Positions 12,701 to 24,460 of a DNA stretch of 64,000 bases are shown in pieces. Source of the DNA: Hirundichthys speculiger (taxonomy: Eukaryota > Chordata > Actinopteri > Beloniformes > Exocoetidae); NCBI GenBank assembly GCA_018398805.1, contig JAGFBZ010001932.1, forward strand, positions 558,001 through 622,000, given 5' to 3'. Made by a program: the position numbers and the translations under genes. The notes under the pieces were generated by a model. That model was not told the origin of the DNA, made no database searches, and saw only the letters and a list, made by a program, of their open reading frames with translations. Numbering within the stretch: the stretch's first letter is position 1; each line of letters begins with the position of its first letter.

Positions 12701-15378
12701 ACATTTATCTGGTTGAGTGTTAAGTAAAAGGACCGATACCCCCCTTTTCATGTCTGCAACCCTGTAGCTAACATTATGGTTTAAACAGCAAACTGCCCTC
12801 AAAAACAACAAAAGATCTGTACTCTATTTTACAAATATTATCCCAGCTGGCAGCACTTACTCGGCACACAAACTAAATTGTCAGTTCGAATAATTGTTTG
12901 GGACAGATCAAACGAATGCGATATTCAGTACTTTGAGGAGAGCTCTTGAAAGTGCTAATACGCATAACTGATTTACGCTAGCTAAGGTCAGAGCTATCTG
13001 GAAAGCTTGTTGGCTATCATCTGCTAAATTTGTAGTCTTACAGGCAGTAGAGAAAGACCATGTTCAAGTATTTTGCCATTATTCAAACTTCATAGTATAT
13101 CATAGTTGAAAGTGAATATATCAGAAAATTATGCACCAACATCAATATATTTGCAAACATTTAGGACAGCTAGAGTAGCTTGCTGACCTATAAACAATAT
13201 CTGCTTTCTAACAGTGACCAATCTCATCACAAAATAATCCTTGGAACGTAAATAATAATCAGTGGCTTTCAAGGATTCACTACCAGACTTCCATTTTTTT
13301 TTAAAATATAGACTAATTATGAATAAAAGATGAAAGTAGATGCTTTTGAGTTTTTATTCTTGAAACATCCATCCTGCCTCTGTTGCTCTCTGATGACTAT
13401 TCACCTGATGCCAGTCAAAGGCCAAAGCTGACTGGTTGATACTACTCAGCCTTTAAGGGGACTTCCAGTCCGGAAAGATATTCTTACACTGTTCAGTTTT
13501 GGATTAATGTTAAATTATCCCACTGGCTGTGTAACTTAGCAGAAGTAAAGTTGTGCATTCATATTTAAAGAAAAATATGAACTGGTGGCCTGATGCTTTA
13601 ACAAATAGTCAAATGAAAGGATTGGTACCATGTCATGGTTGATATCTTCAACAAGTTATCTTTAACCTGTCCTTTTCAACACTGGGGTGTAATTAGACTT
13701 GGGAGATCAGCCATCCACATACAAGAAAGTTTTTTTTTTTTTTGCTGAACCTCATTCTTGTATTCTGGCCAGCACAGCTGATGATAGAGACCTTGATAAG
13801 ACTCATCTGAAATAGCTGCAGTCTCTGAAGCTGAATGATCTGTGTCCCAAGGACACACTTTACCTTATGTAAGAGCCACTTGGTCACTCACACATGCAAT
13901 CGAGTTTCCACAAGCACAAGGTGCACCTTGACCTTAGTTTCTATTGTCCTATATCTTAGATTTATCTCTAATAAATTCTCTCTCTTCTGCCTGTGTATGT
14001 GTGTTTGAAGGATATTTCTGCTTCTGTCCAGGATATGTACTATATACTGTCAGTGTCACCAGACGTTTTACCATGTGGTAAAAGCTGATTGAAAAGGGAG
14101 GTTTGTGATGATCATTCCCGGAGAGTGTGTCAGTCCTGCTCTAAAATGAGAGGAGATTACTGCTTAGGCTGAGACTGACTCACTCACCGTCTCCTGTAGA
14201 AAGGAAAGGCGCTCCTCCAACATTTTACTCATGAAGTGAGGATTTTGACTCTTGCAGTGTTAGGTTGTCGGGTTAAAGCTTTTACATATAAATTTTGTCC
14301 TGTAAATAGCCGCCAAAGAAATATTATTACTGAACATGCAGAGCACATGATTAGAGTTACACATCTCATTCTTTTTTGGATAGTCTACTTACAGAGTACA
14401 AAGAAACCCATAGTTGTTCCCATATTTGATTAATATTTGATTATCGGGGTTAGCTAGCAAGCTTGTGAGACGTGTCATTGCACATTACACCACCAGCCCT
14501 GATATTTGACAACACTTTCCTTTCAGTTCACTGTCTGTATAAATATAATTCCTTGCCATATAATGGACAAAGAGCAAATAAAAGAAAATAAAAAATAAAA
14601 AACAATCAGGAAGTCCTGGGATGGACCAGTGACCTGATCAGGCTGTACCTCGCCCTTCACCTGGCGACAGCTGGGATAGGTTTTAGCAGACCCCAGTGAC
14701 CTTAACTGGGATTGAATTCATGACATAGTAAATGGTCTTGTGCGCTTATACAGTGCCTTTTTAACCTTATCCAGGTTCTGCAACATGCTTTACGATGTTT
14801 CTCCTTTACTTACTCAAAAACACACTCACTATCACACTACAGTGCTTCTGTTGAATATCCACTCTATATACAGAAGGGCTTGGAAATGTATGCCCATACC
14901 CCAGTGAACACCCCATTAGGGGACAATGCAGAGTTCAGTGCCCTGTCCAAGGATATTCTGACAGATAACAGGACTAGGCTTTGATCTGACGACCTTCCTA
15001 ATAGAGTTAAACCAACTCCACCCACGAATCCATCAGCTGCACCAAAGAAAAAAATGATGAATGAATGAATGAGTCGGTCCACCATTGTTGCTGTGACCTG
15101 GTATCCAATCACTGACGCATTCCAAACCAAACCACATGCGGAATAAGGACTTTTTTGTGTGTGGGACACATTTACAATGATGAAAGGCAGTCAAAAAATT
15201 TGAAATACTTCTTAACTTAAAAGAAATTTAGTGACTTAAGTCTCAGCCGAGGTATGTCCTAGCACATCTGAAATTTTGACCACTGCATTTCCACGAACCA
15301 AATGGCTTGTTTTGATCCTAAATGCATCTTTAAAGGGAATGCGTTATGAAAGATACTTCTTCTGTGCTTAAAAGCATA

Positions 15379-16067
15379 CAGTGATCTCTTATTTTTCGCG
15401 GTTAATTGGGACCCTCCACGAAAATCAAAATCCACGAACTGGAGCCGGAGCCCCCCGAAGCCTAAATAATGTGTTTAAAATATGTTTAAAAACCGCAAAA
15501 AGTATCGAGGCACTGCAGCGAAACAAGACAAAGCCTCAACTGTGGTCTTTCTGTTACCTTCACAGCCTCTGGTCTCTGAACCGTCGTAAAGAAACCGCTG
15601 GTATTGTGTTATTTTTGGCTAGGTAATTAGCGGGTAACAGGCTAACAACAACAAAAGAAAAAGTCCGGTTTTCTCTGCGTGGAACGAGCACTTTATTCTG
15701 GCACTGCAGGAACTTGTAACATCACACAGGTTGTATTGTTCGGCTCCTGTCAGTTAACAGAGAATGTAAATCTATACACGCTGGGATGCTGTTTATGCTC
15801 ACTACACTTTTCATCTAACCCCGTTTTCGTTTTGCCGTCCAATGACACACACACCATTACCCATAAGGCCACAGCATTACCCATAAGGCTACCTTCTTAA
15901 AGGGCCCAGGCTGGCTCACAACATTTCTTTGCTGTGAGAGAACGCGCACAACATCCTGTGATGTTTCCGCAATTTTTTTCATGATTTTTTATTACATTAT
16001 ATATTTCTGAAAAATCCACGAATAACAAACTGCGGAACTTAAAGCGCGAATTGGCAAGGGATCACTG
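15379..16067. mobile_element. Tigger-like non-autonomous element, copy 1
   Basis: A 689-bp element flanked by TA on both sides (15377-15378 and 16068-16069). Its terminal inverted repeats begin CAGTGATC followed by a CTTATTTTTCGCGG-type stretch, and the right end is GGCAAGGGATCACTG. TA duplication and CAGTGATCCCT ends fit the Tc1/mariner (Tigger/pogo-like) group. The interior encodes no transposase that I can recognise. A close copy lies at 56098-56779 in SLC2A12 intron 2, over 40 kb away. Confidence 0.7.
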
Positions 16068-16566
16068 TAGATTAAAGTGTCTAAAGTCCAAAAAGTCAAA
16101 CATAACACAACCCTGTAATTCTATTTGAGGCAGCCTGAGTTTGAAAATATGTCATTCAGCGAACTGTTTAGATTGCAGGGTTTTGTGACATCACAAACCC
16201 AATTCTCAAGACCAGAATATGTCTCATTTTTTGACTAAGGTGAAAATGTAAAGGTCACTCATGCTCTGTAAACATGACTCAAATACTAGTCATATTTTCG
16301 AAGAAAAAAAATCAACAAACTCAAAAATGACTGGTTATTCATATTCTGCATGAAACCAGGGCGAGACGTTTAGCCAGTACGTTTGCTGCCATTCCATGAA
16401 GGTTGAAGTGTAAGTAAAACACAACCCAGATTAGATGTACTGACTCAGTTACACTTTTTTTTTTTTGTCAAACTTAAGTTACCAGTTAGCACAATGACTC
16501 CATGAAAGGTCTTTAGCTTTAAACCTCACGTAGCAAACAATACGTGTGATTCATCCTAATTTACAG

Positions 16567-16783
16567 GTCAGGAAGTGGAAGATGCTTGGCTCGCCATCAC
16601 AGCGACAACACAGGCAAGCAGAAGGAGGCCGAGTCAGACATCCACCTGGGATGCTGTCAGTCTTGGGGGCTTCACGGCTCACCTTTCCTGGCCAGCCCGG
16701 TGATGCTGGAGTGCTCCATCTGCAGTGGGCCTTACATCAGCTACACGCTGGAGGATACCTGGCAGCCACGCCAACGCACACAG
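16567..16783 (+). CDS. sgk1: SGK1 long-isoform optional exon (exon B)
   Basis: A candidate coding exon with a TTTACAG acceptor and a strong CAG|GTGAGT donor. In the frame that ends in phase 0 and joins exon C it is open throughout. It encodes a Cys-rich segment containing LGCCQSWGLHG and LECSICSGPYISYTLEDTW. Its start needs two bases from the preceding exon, whereas exon A ends in phase 0 at its best donor. Three readings are possible: the second donor of exon A (GT at 1730) is used, an unseen small exon intervenes, or a base error exists. I do not see a counterpart in the human long isoform, whose length fits A joined directly to C. It may be a fish-specific cassette exon. Confidence 0.5.
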
Positions 16784-17734
16784 GTGAGTTCATTCAACAG
16801 ATAACCTGATTGGCTCCAGCAAATGTTGACATATTGCGATGATAAGTGCATCTCTTGGAAATGATGGATCTGTTTGTAATAGATACTAAAAAAACATTAT
16901 TTTCACTACTTTTTTCTGGTTACATATAGGTTTAGTGTTCATATCATCAACAAAATATTTTTATTGTATCAACTAGTAGTTGTAGTAATGTGGTACGTAG
17001 GTTCAAATTTCCACAAAGTTGGCTAATGAAAGGTTCGTGTGCAGTTTAGCAGGATCGTTCATGTCTGAGTGGCACGAATATATAACTCCACAATTTAATG
17101 TCTTCTCCAGCTCAGTTGACTTCCTTCAAGAAGTGAAGACTGATAAGACTTTACCTTTTTTAACAATAGGGTTCTGTTCTTGTAACTGTGCCCCATCCAG
17201 AAAATACATAAATTCAATTCTTTTAAAAAAAATGTAAAAATCCATGAAATATTTAATAACATTGAGAAATTAAAAAAAAAATACACTCAAGACCTGAGGA
17301 TCTAATCCACATCAGCCAGGTTACATACATAACAGACACAAGCTGGACTACCTCTTGCTACCTCTTGCTCAGTTGCAGCACTTGCTTGCATTGTACAAGC
17401 CAGATATGATCTAGTGGACTAGAATTGAGCCAAACTTGGGTCCATGGCATGTCCTTTGCTGGCTATATGTAGCTCAAATTAAAAAAAAAAAAAACAACAA
17501 TTTAAAGAAAAAGCTAAAAAATATAGCTTTCACATATGTTAAGGCAAGTGTTGGGAGTGTCAGGGCTGGCCAAGTAAAAAATATATTTGGGGGTAATCTG
17601 TTGAATATGTGGCTGAGTTTAGACAGCAAGAGTCACCCTGAATCAGCACTGCCAGAGCCAAACGCAGGGCAAAGAAAGACTGTGGAACATTTGTTTTCCT
17701 TTCCTTCCCATCACTGTCTCTCCTACAAACCCAT

Positions 17735-17802
17735 CTATCCATCCATTATCTATAACTATTTATACTTATCCAGCATCGTGGCGGTTTTCTGGAGCCTATC
17801 CC
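17735..17802 (-). repeat. SINE/L2-type tail fragment
   Basis: A short fragment with the TCCATCCATTATCTA tail and the GGAGCCTATCCCA block that also occur in the SINE at 39544-39768. No tRNA-like head is present. Confidence 0.4.
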
Positions 17803-19084
17803 AAATAATACACAACGGATATTCATTCATCTCTAAATTACATTTTGTTTTGTCCCTTTTTCTTGCTTATTTTCTAAAGCACTACATCTATACACACACA
17901 CACAAACTCACACACAAACTACTTTAACAAGCCAAACTTTAAGTCTTCTTTTAGAATTATAAATCTGCCATGAAATATAAATGAAGAGAAACTAGAGACT
18001 CACCATCTCTATGGATACCGCTCTATCAGACCTCTACTGAATCCATAAACAACCGTGAGAGAGGGCATGAGAGAAGGCAGGACGAGAGAGCGGGAAGACA
18101 GCTGTGAGAGAGGCAAATTCAAGGAGGAATGAAAAAAGGGGCCATGTGTGGTAGGAACGACTGCAGAGAGATGTTGACAGCAGAAGATGTATAAGTGTAT
18201 ATGTATTTATATGCATCTGTATCTGACAGAAAATGATGAAAAGACGAGTCTGCTGTCAGTTACAAGACTTAGATGGGGATGAAATGACTGGCGTGAGAGA
18301 CAGACTGTCTAGAGCTCTGAATAAGTGAAGATACTGATGAAACACACACGAGCGTATACGAGCGTCTCAGCTCGACTCATTCTCAGAAAACACTCGTGAG
18401 AGACTACGGGGAAGTGAGATATTTTTTCGGAACAGAAGCACAGAATAGCAAATTAGGCTGAGGCTGTTCATAAAAGAGACACCAGCCACTTTGAAAAGTT
18501 GTTGACTGACAGCAGCATCACAGAAAGCGAACACGACAGTGCAGCTTCACCGGAACATGACAAACTATTTTCCTTTGTCCCCTGACAGCTGCCGATCATG
18601 CTGTTGTCGCATGTGCAAAGAGAAAGTGGGGCAGGCTCAAGAAGCCTCTGTTTGGACATTTGTGTTTGTGTGTTCAATGTTTTAATTTTGCCTGCCGCCT
18701 ATTGAGCAGTGCATTGAATGGTTCAATCAAATGGGGCAAACCAAAGATCAGCACTTACATAAAAACACATTCAGCTCTAAACGCAGCTGTGGAAAGAACA
18801 ACTCCGTTCTGCAAAACTGACCTGTTTTGTGGTATTTTTACTTTATTTATTCAAATTCAGTTTGACTTGATACTTACTCTACAATGTGTATTTATGTTAT
18901 TTAGTTATAATGTATATGTTTCTCCCCAGAACATATTGCACATGCGTTTGAATTGTTGGAAAGTCCACCAAAAAGTCACTTCATCTGTCATTTCTCATAT
19001 AGTTTCGGCATAATGAGCTGAGGTCCAGATTGTCTTCAAAAAAGCAACAAGTAGATAAAAACTCAATCATTTTATGACCAACTA

Positions 19085-19580
19085 GAATTGCCCCATGTTG
19101 CTTAGCCCTTAATAGGGCACTCAGGTGGCCAAGTCCATGTAGGCCCCATCTGGGTTAAAAGGGAAACAACAAAGTGTGCTTGGTTCTGAAATGGGTAAAT
19201 TGTATGGGTCCCATATAGCTTCAGTTTTATGGTCCCCAACAAGGAAGTCTAACTTTATGAGCCCATAAGAGATACCAACTGGACCAAATAGACATGGACT
19301 AAGAAGGGAGGGTATTTTATGGGTCCCATATCGTTTTTGTAACAAACCCACACTGGGAAATTGACCAATTAGATGCCAACCAAAATCAGGTCGATCCCTT
19401 ATGGGCAAACACTGGTAGGACCACCATGGAACCTGCAGACACACCAATTAGAGAGTCACATTTGCAGTCTTCTTCTTACCCAGATGGGCCCACACATACC
19501 CTCGAGGGTTACTGGAGAATATTACAAGGCTGTTTTACTTCTTTAACTTTTCTCAGAATGGTCCCCCATATCTCTGTCTA
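19085..19580. repeat. degenerate palindrome-bearing repeat
   Basis: A segment in which blocks such as TATGGGTCCCATA (twice, about 111 bases apart), CTTATGGGCAAACACTGG and CCAGATGGGCCCAC recur in varied form. It looks like an old interspersed repeat with internal imperfect tandem units. I cannot name the family. Confidence 0.35.
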
Positions 19581-20835
19581 CTGGCATGACCAAATATATG
19601 GTTGTTTGCTAAAGTAAAAGGGTTAAAAGAGAAGGAGATCGTGGATGAAACAGCCGCAGGCAGCCACAAAGGTAAACTACTTTTTTCAGTGCGTCAAAAC
19701 ACCCAAACTCAATCTTGACAGTCTAATATGATTATATATACCTTGGTTTATTTATTCAATGATAGATGTGCGCTGATATTTCAAGACGGGGTTTTTGTTC
19801 TAACCTAAAAAAATGGGACGCCTCATTCAAAGTATTTTATTGACCATAGGGTTCTCTGGTGGTCTATGAGCTGTAGCTTTTGGAGTTATCTGCCTACAGA
19901 AAAGCATTCACTTGAAATCAATGATAAAGATTCATCTCATTCACAATACAATGCACAGATACAGTATACTGTGTACTTATCATTGACAGTTATATTCATT
20001 AAAGTTATTATCTATTATCTACATTCAACCTCAAAGTACTCAGGGAAAACTCTAGACCTGGATCATATTAAATGAATTATGTAAAATAACTGACATTTCT
20101 ATCACAATGCTTGTCCAAATCCAGCTCTTTAGAGACACACTGCCCTTTGCTACTTCCCCGAGCTCTTTCTCTTTTGGTAACTGTCTCTGGTCTAAGAAGG
20201 AATGGTTGCCTGTAAGCATCCAAACTTCACATTGCATGAAAACATACTGACCCGTACATGACAAATTATCATCTCATAATGGTAAAAGAAACATGAAGCA
20301 TGTATTGCAGGCAGATCTACAACAAATGGGGAAACCGTGTGTGAATGCATGAATACGGCTCATGGTACGAATGGTCAACAGGACTAATAACGAGGCTATA
20401 TACTGAAAGTGTAGTCCATTTTCCATTTTATCTCCAAATGTCTGTGGGCTCCAATAAAATAAGTATAATACTGATCCTCAACGTTGATAGACTATAAGAT
20501 TTGCTTTGTGTCACTTTGTTTAAATACCATCTGAAGGACTGTATTTTTGAGTTTATGCAGTAGGGATAAAGATTTAATGTAGGCAACAGTTTCCAGCAGT
20601 TTTCCAACAGTTGAAAGTGCTGCCTAACTTTTTGAATCTTGCTTAATCTCCTTTCCAATTGTGTAACATGACTGTTAATGCATCACAATTTGACATTTGC
20701 TTTAATGATTGATATTTTAGAACAGAATTTTGTTTTTTCATGGAACAGTCCAATGAAAAATCTTTTCTTTTTGATACCTGTATGTGTAAATAACATGTGT
20801 TAGCAGTTTTAAATGCTCCTACGTTTCTCCCCCAG

Positions 20836-20899
20836 GCGATGGACCTCTACTACCATAATGAGTCAGACCCAGACAACTACTGTTGCCCTGGCGACAACA
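20836..20899 (+). CDS. sgk1: SGK1 long-isoform exon joining the kinase body (exon C)
   Basis: A 64-base exon with a TCTCCCCCAG acceptor and a CA|GTAAGT donor. It encodes AMDLYYHNESDPDNYCCPGDN and leaves one base (A). This phase fits the shared second exon at 30624, which begins CT, making Thr then FMKQRRMGLNDF. The corresponding human segment ends in an acidic Asn-Asp-Asp-Pro stretch just before the shared AFMKQ. The phase match over nearly 10 kb is the main evidence that this is a real 5' exon of SGK1. Confidence 0.65.
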
Positions 20900-23813
20900 G
20901 TAAGTAACCAGCAACTAAGCCTGTTGTTTTGTATTCTTCCACTTCCTCCCGCCTTCTTTTCTTCTTCACCACAGCACAGTCAGTCATTCCTCTTTTATTT
21001 GTCTCCTTACTCAGTCTCTTTCATTTCCCTTTATTGCCTGCAGTTTGCTTTATTTTTTCCATATGTCCAAAGTGATCTTGTACCATTCATTGTTTTATTT
21101 GTACGCTGTTGCCTTCTCATTCAAACCTGATGACCTTACCTCACCTCATGATCCAAGCTCCCAGGATAATTACTGTTGTGCAAAACCCGAGATTACTGAT
21201 TGTTCTGTGGAATGCAGCAAAACAGTAGTTATAGGCACAATACTCAGGTCAGATCGTCATTCACGTGACACAGTGACCTTTTCTGTTTACAACTTGACTG
21301 CATGTGATGACAGCATGAAAGCCTGTGTTATCACTACCTGACCTACCTGTGTGCCACTGGAGGAGATCCCATTTTGTTTTATTGCCAAAATGATTTTAAG
21401 TTACTCAGCTTTAATTTTCCATCATGCTTCATATTTGTGAGACAAATCAGAGTCCAGTCTGAAGTACAAAAGCTGTTTGCATGTTGTGTTTTGGCACAAA
21501 GGTGATCTATCTTTTTTTGTTGTCTTTTATTGAGAAGACACGGGTTATCCTGTTGATCTCACCCTACAATGTTTATGACACTATATTACTAATTCTCTAC
21601 AGCTTTTACTGTAAACTGCAATAAGCCAAAGAACATTTAGTAATTTATCTTATCAATTTTTTTTTTTTTTTGCTTTATATTTGTTTTATCGAGGGACTAT
21701 GCCTTGCTGAATCGCATGCTCCTGTGTTGGCACTTTTAAGGGAACTGTTTTTTTTGTTTTTTTTTTAAATCAAGTAAAACTGAAATACAACAATCTTTCA
21801 TGCAACAAACCACTCAAGCAACTTTATCTTGCTATTATTGGCAAAATGTACATATTGTACATAATGTCTTGACTTTGTGGGTAAAATACATTATACTACA
21901 GGGAAATTATTACTGTAATGTAATATTTTGATATGACTTTAATAATTTGATTCTGATTTGATATCTAAGTCTATTTTATAACTAGTTAAAACTAATTGCA
22001 TGTTCCATTTGTACTTGGAAGTCCAAGTCCAATTTCCAAGTTCCTAGTCAGATGTCGCAACAGGAAAGTAGCCTAACCAGTCCACATCCTTTCAGTTCAT
22101 ATAAAGTCCCTAGCTGTGAAATTGACCTGGCACTCCTCCATTCCACCAGCCATTTCCACCAGTACAGAATGTACTGAACCAATCATAAACAAGGTGAGGA
22201 CTTAGGCTTCAAGTTATGAGTCATACATGAGCATCTAAGAATCCACTATTTAAAACAACTGAGAAAGTCTGGAGAAGCGCTAATAAAACTTGGAAGAAAG
22301 AAAAAGAATCAGGATGTCTGGCCAAGCTAACTGGAAACCCCCCTGAAGCTGAAATTCTGACTCAGAATGCATTTCAGAATCCAACATGGCTTCTCTTTGC
22401 ATCAATAAAGCAAACACACAATATTGTACTTAAAGGCTGATTTTTACCTCTGTGTCAAAGCTAGGCTGCAGCTACGCCAAAGGTGTGAGCCCTAACGCTG
22501 TATGCTATGGCTACAGCTAGCTAATGAAATCACACAGGGAAGCGGGACTAATTCAAAAACACGCGGGAATTTGTGTAGCAGGAACAAATTTGATTGGTTA
22601 TTTTTTGTATGGTGAAGAAGCGTCACTAACGCCCCCCCCCCCACGTGTGTTCCTGCAAAGCACCCATGTGAATCCACCGCCGCTACTTCATCGTTTTCAA
22701 GCTGGATAGAACAGCAGTTTGCTGAAATGTCTGTAAAAATTACTCACATAAGATATACTTTGTTTGGGCTGTTACTATGTCTGACCTACATAGGAAGGAA
22801 ACAAAAAAAAAACATTGACGCTGCGAGCTCACCTTAAACATTTGTAATCTGTAAGAGTGCATCATAATTTATGAAATACAAGCCTTCAATTTTAATGTTT
22901 CATTGCATATGTATGGGTACAAGTACGGTTCTGAAGTAAACGTATACAGCCCACTGGAATAGTTCAGGGAAAGAAATATGATAAGAACCACATTCTCATG
23001 AAAACACTTCTCTCTGTCAGCGGTCTGCCTGTTAGTAATGAGAGTTTTTCAGTGTGCGGAGAGAAATCCAAGCAATTAGCTGAGCAAGTGACAAGCTGCT
23101 CTTGTGGCCTCATCTCTCAGGTCACGCTGTGAAACCCTGCCGACCCAAGTTCACCAATTAGCGTCTGTGGGAGCACTTAAAAGGTGGAGCGTGCTACATA
23201 TATGTTTCATTTACAGAGGTGCAGTGCCATTTGTGACAAAAGTAATAGCAGAGAGCGATGAAAAGTAGGGGAGGGAAAGTCCTGACCATTTATTTTACAG
23301 TGCAAACTGTATCTGTGCTCTTTCTGTCTGCTCGGAAAATAAACAGCTTCGGTAACAAGGAGCATCTGGTAAATAAAACCCCTTATTAAAGCATCAGTAT
23401 GTTCATGAACCTGCTGCAGTGTAGTGAATCAGCATTTATCCACCAACTTATGGTGCTCTATCAGACACCATTATATAACACGTAATTACTCAGCCTAGAT
23501 TTGAACGTTCTTAAACTTTTGTTCTCAGTAGTGGTAAATGATAGCAACAGCTCTTTTTTGAAGCTGTTATTCTGTCTTTTTTTTTCCCACCATTTACTGT
23601 ATGACGCATCGCTTACCTGTGTCAACCTGCCACTCAGAGCTTAACAGGCACGCCTACACACAGAAGCACATATATTCATAAACACAACACAAATATATAC
23701 TTTATAAATCAGTAAAGATTATATTTTTGAGAAAAGTGTCTGAACATGATGCCTGCAGCAAAGATGTTGACAGATTTGGGTGTGTGTTTTCCATTCAGAT
23801 CTCCAGAGTGCTT

Positions 23814-24028
23814 TCCAATCCTGGTCCATGAGACCTGATCCCCTGCATGTTTTGGGTGTTTCCCAGCTTCAATACACCTGGCTCAAATTAATGGGTCATT
23901 AACAGACTTGTGCAGATCTTGATGACAAGCTGATGTGATAATCTAAGAATCAGGTCTATTGAAGCAGGAAAAACATCTAATACATGCAGGGCGGTAGGAC
24001 CTGAAAGGGCTAGGATTGGGAAACACTG
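23814..24028. mobile_element. hAT-type MITE
   Basis: A 215-bp non-coding, largely self-complementary element. The left end is CAGAGTGCTTTCCAATCC, and the right end read in reverse is CAGTGTTTCCCAATCC. The interior holds the CCCTGCATGT and CATGCAGGGC pair in opposite orientation. The CAGTG-type ends and the layout match abundant fish hAT-derived MITEs. The eight bases on each side do not match, so no target duplication survives. Confidence 0.6.
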
Positions 24029-24417
24029 TACTACAACAATTGCTAACTACAGGAGGCTACATCCGACTTGCTAAACCCACCTGGTCAAAAAAAAAAAAAG
24101 CTTTGGTATCCATAAATAAATTTCACATCCATGTGAAATGTACAGAGGGTGAAGTCGGGGCTGTGGTGGCAGTCAAAGTTTCCTTTGGCCGCCGACCAGC
24201 TTCAGTCTGACTGCTGCCCCTACCTGCTACTCTGGCTAGATGGACTGTGGCTAGCCTTAGCTACCTGGCTAACAACCGAGCTCGACTCTGGCAGTCCAGT
24301 TTCAAGAGCAACATCTGGAACAGGGATAGATGGACAGATTTGATCAGAATGAATGTAAGCTAATGTTTACATTTGCCCATTTTTGAATTAACCAAGGCTG
24401 GGTGGAGTCCGCTCCAG

Positions 24418-24460
24418 CCAAGATAGCATCTGCCATAGGCTATGGCGGATGCTATCTTGG
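24418..24460. repeat. near-perfect 21-bp hairpin
   Basis: Two 21-base arms (24418-24438 and 24440-24460) are inverted copies with one mismatch and a single spacer base. The left arm begins CCAAGATAGCATC and the right arm ends GATGCTATCTTGG. There is no T-run after it and no coding context. Confidence 0.85.

Larger units (their letters stand above)
1725..16566 (+). other. large SGK1 5' intron
   Basis: About 15 kb lie between the first two recognised SGK1 5' exons. It holds a TTAA-flanked MITE (1991-2203), a CCAA microsatellite (about 8049-8085), a truncated SINE tail (about 9646-9770), a related fragment near 14628-14700 and one Tigger-like MITE (15379-16067). The open frames here (for example 3589-4056, 6834-7106 and 8960-9337) lack splice context and recognisable protein families. 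I see no other gene. Confidence 0.55.
16784..20835 (+). other. SGK1 upstream intron
   Basis: About 4 kb between the Cys-rich exon and the 64-base exon. It holds a short SINE-tail fragment and a low-copy repeat with TATGGGTCCCATA palindromes near 19207 and 19318. No other gene is recognised. Confidence 0.5.

Noticed and set aside
16546..16809. second frame of the 16567 exon beginning VRKWK
   Set aside because: It faintly resembles the VRRW start of exon A, but its end phase does not fit the next exon, and it lacks the Cys-rich, protein-like pattern of the chosen frame.
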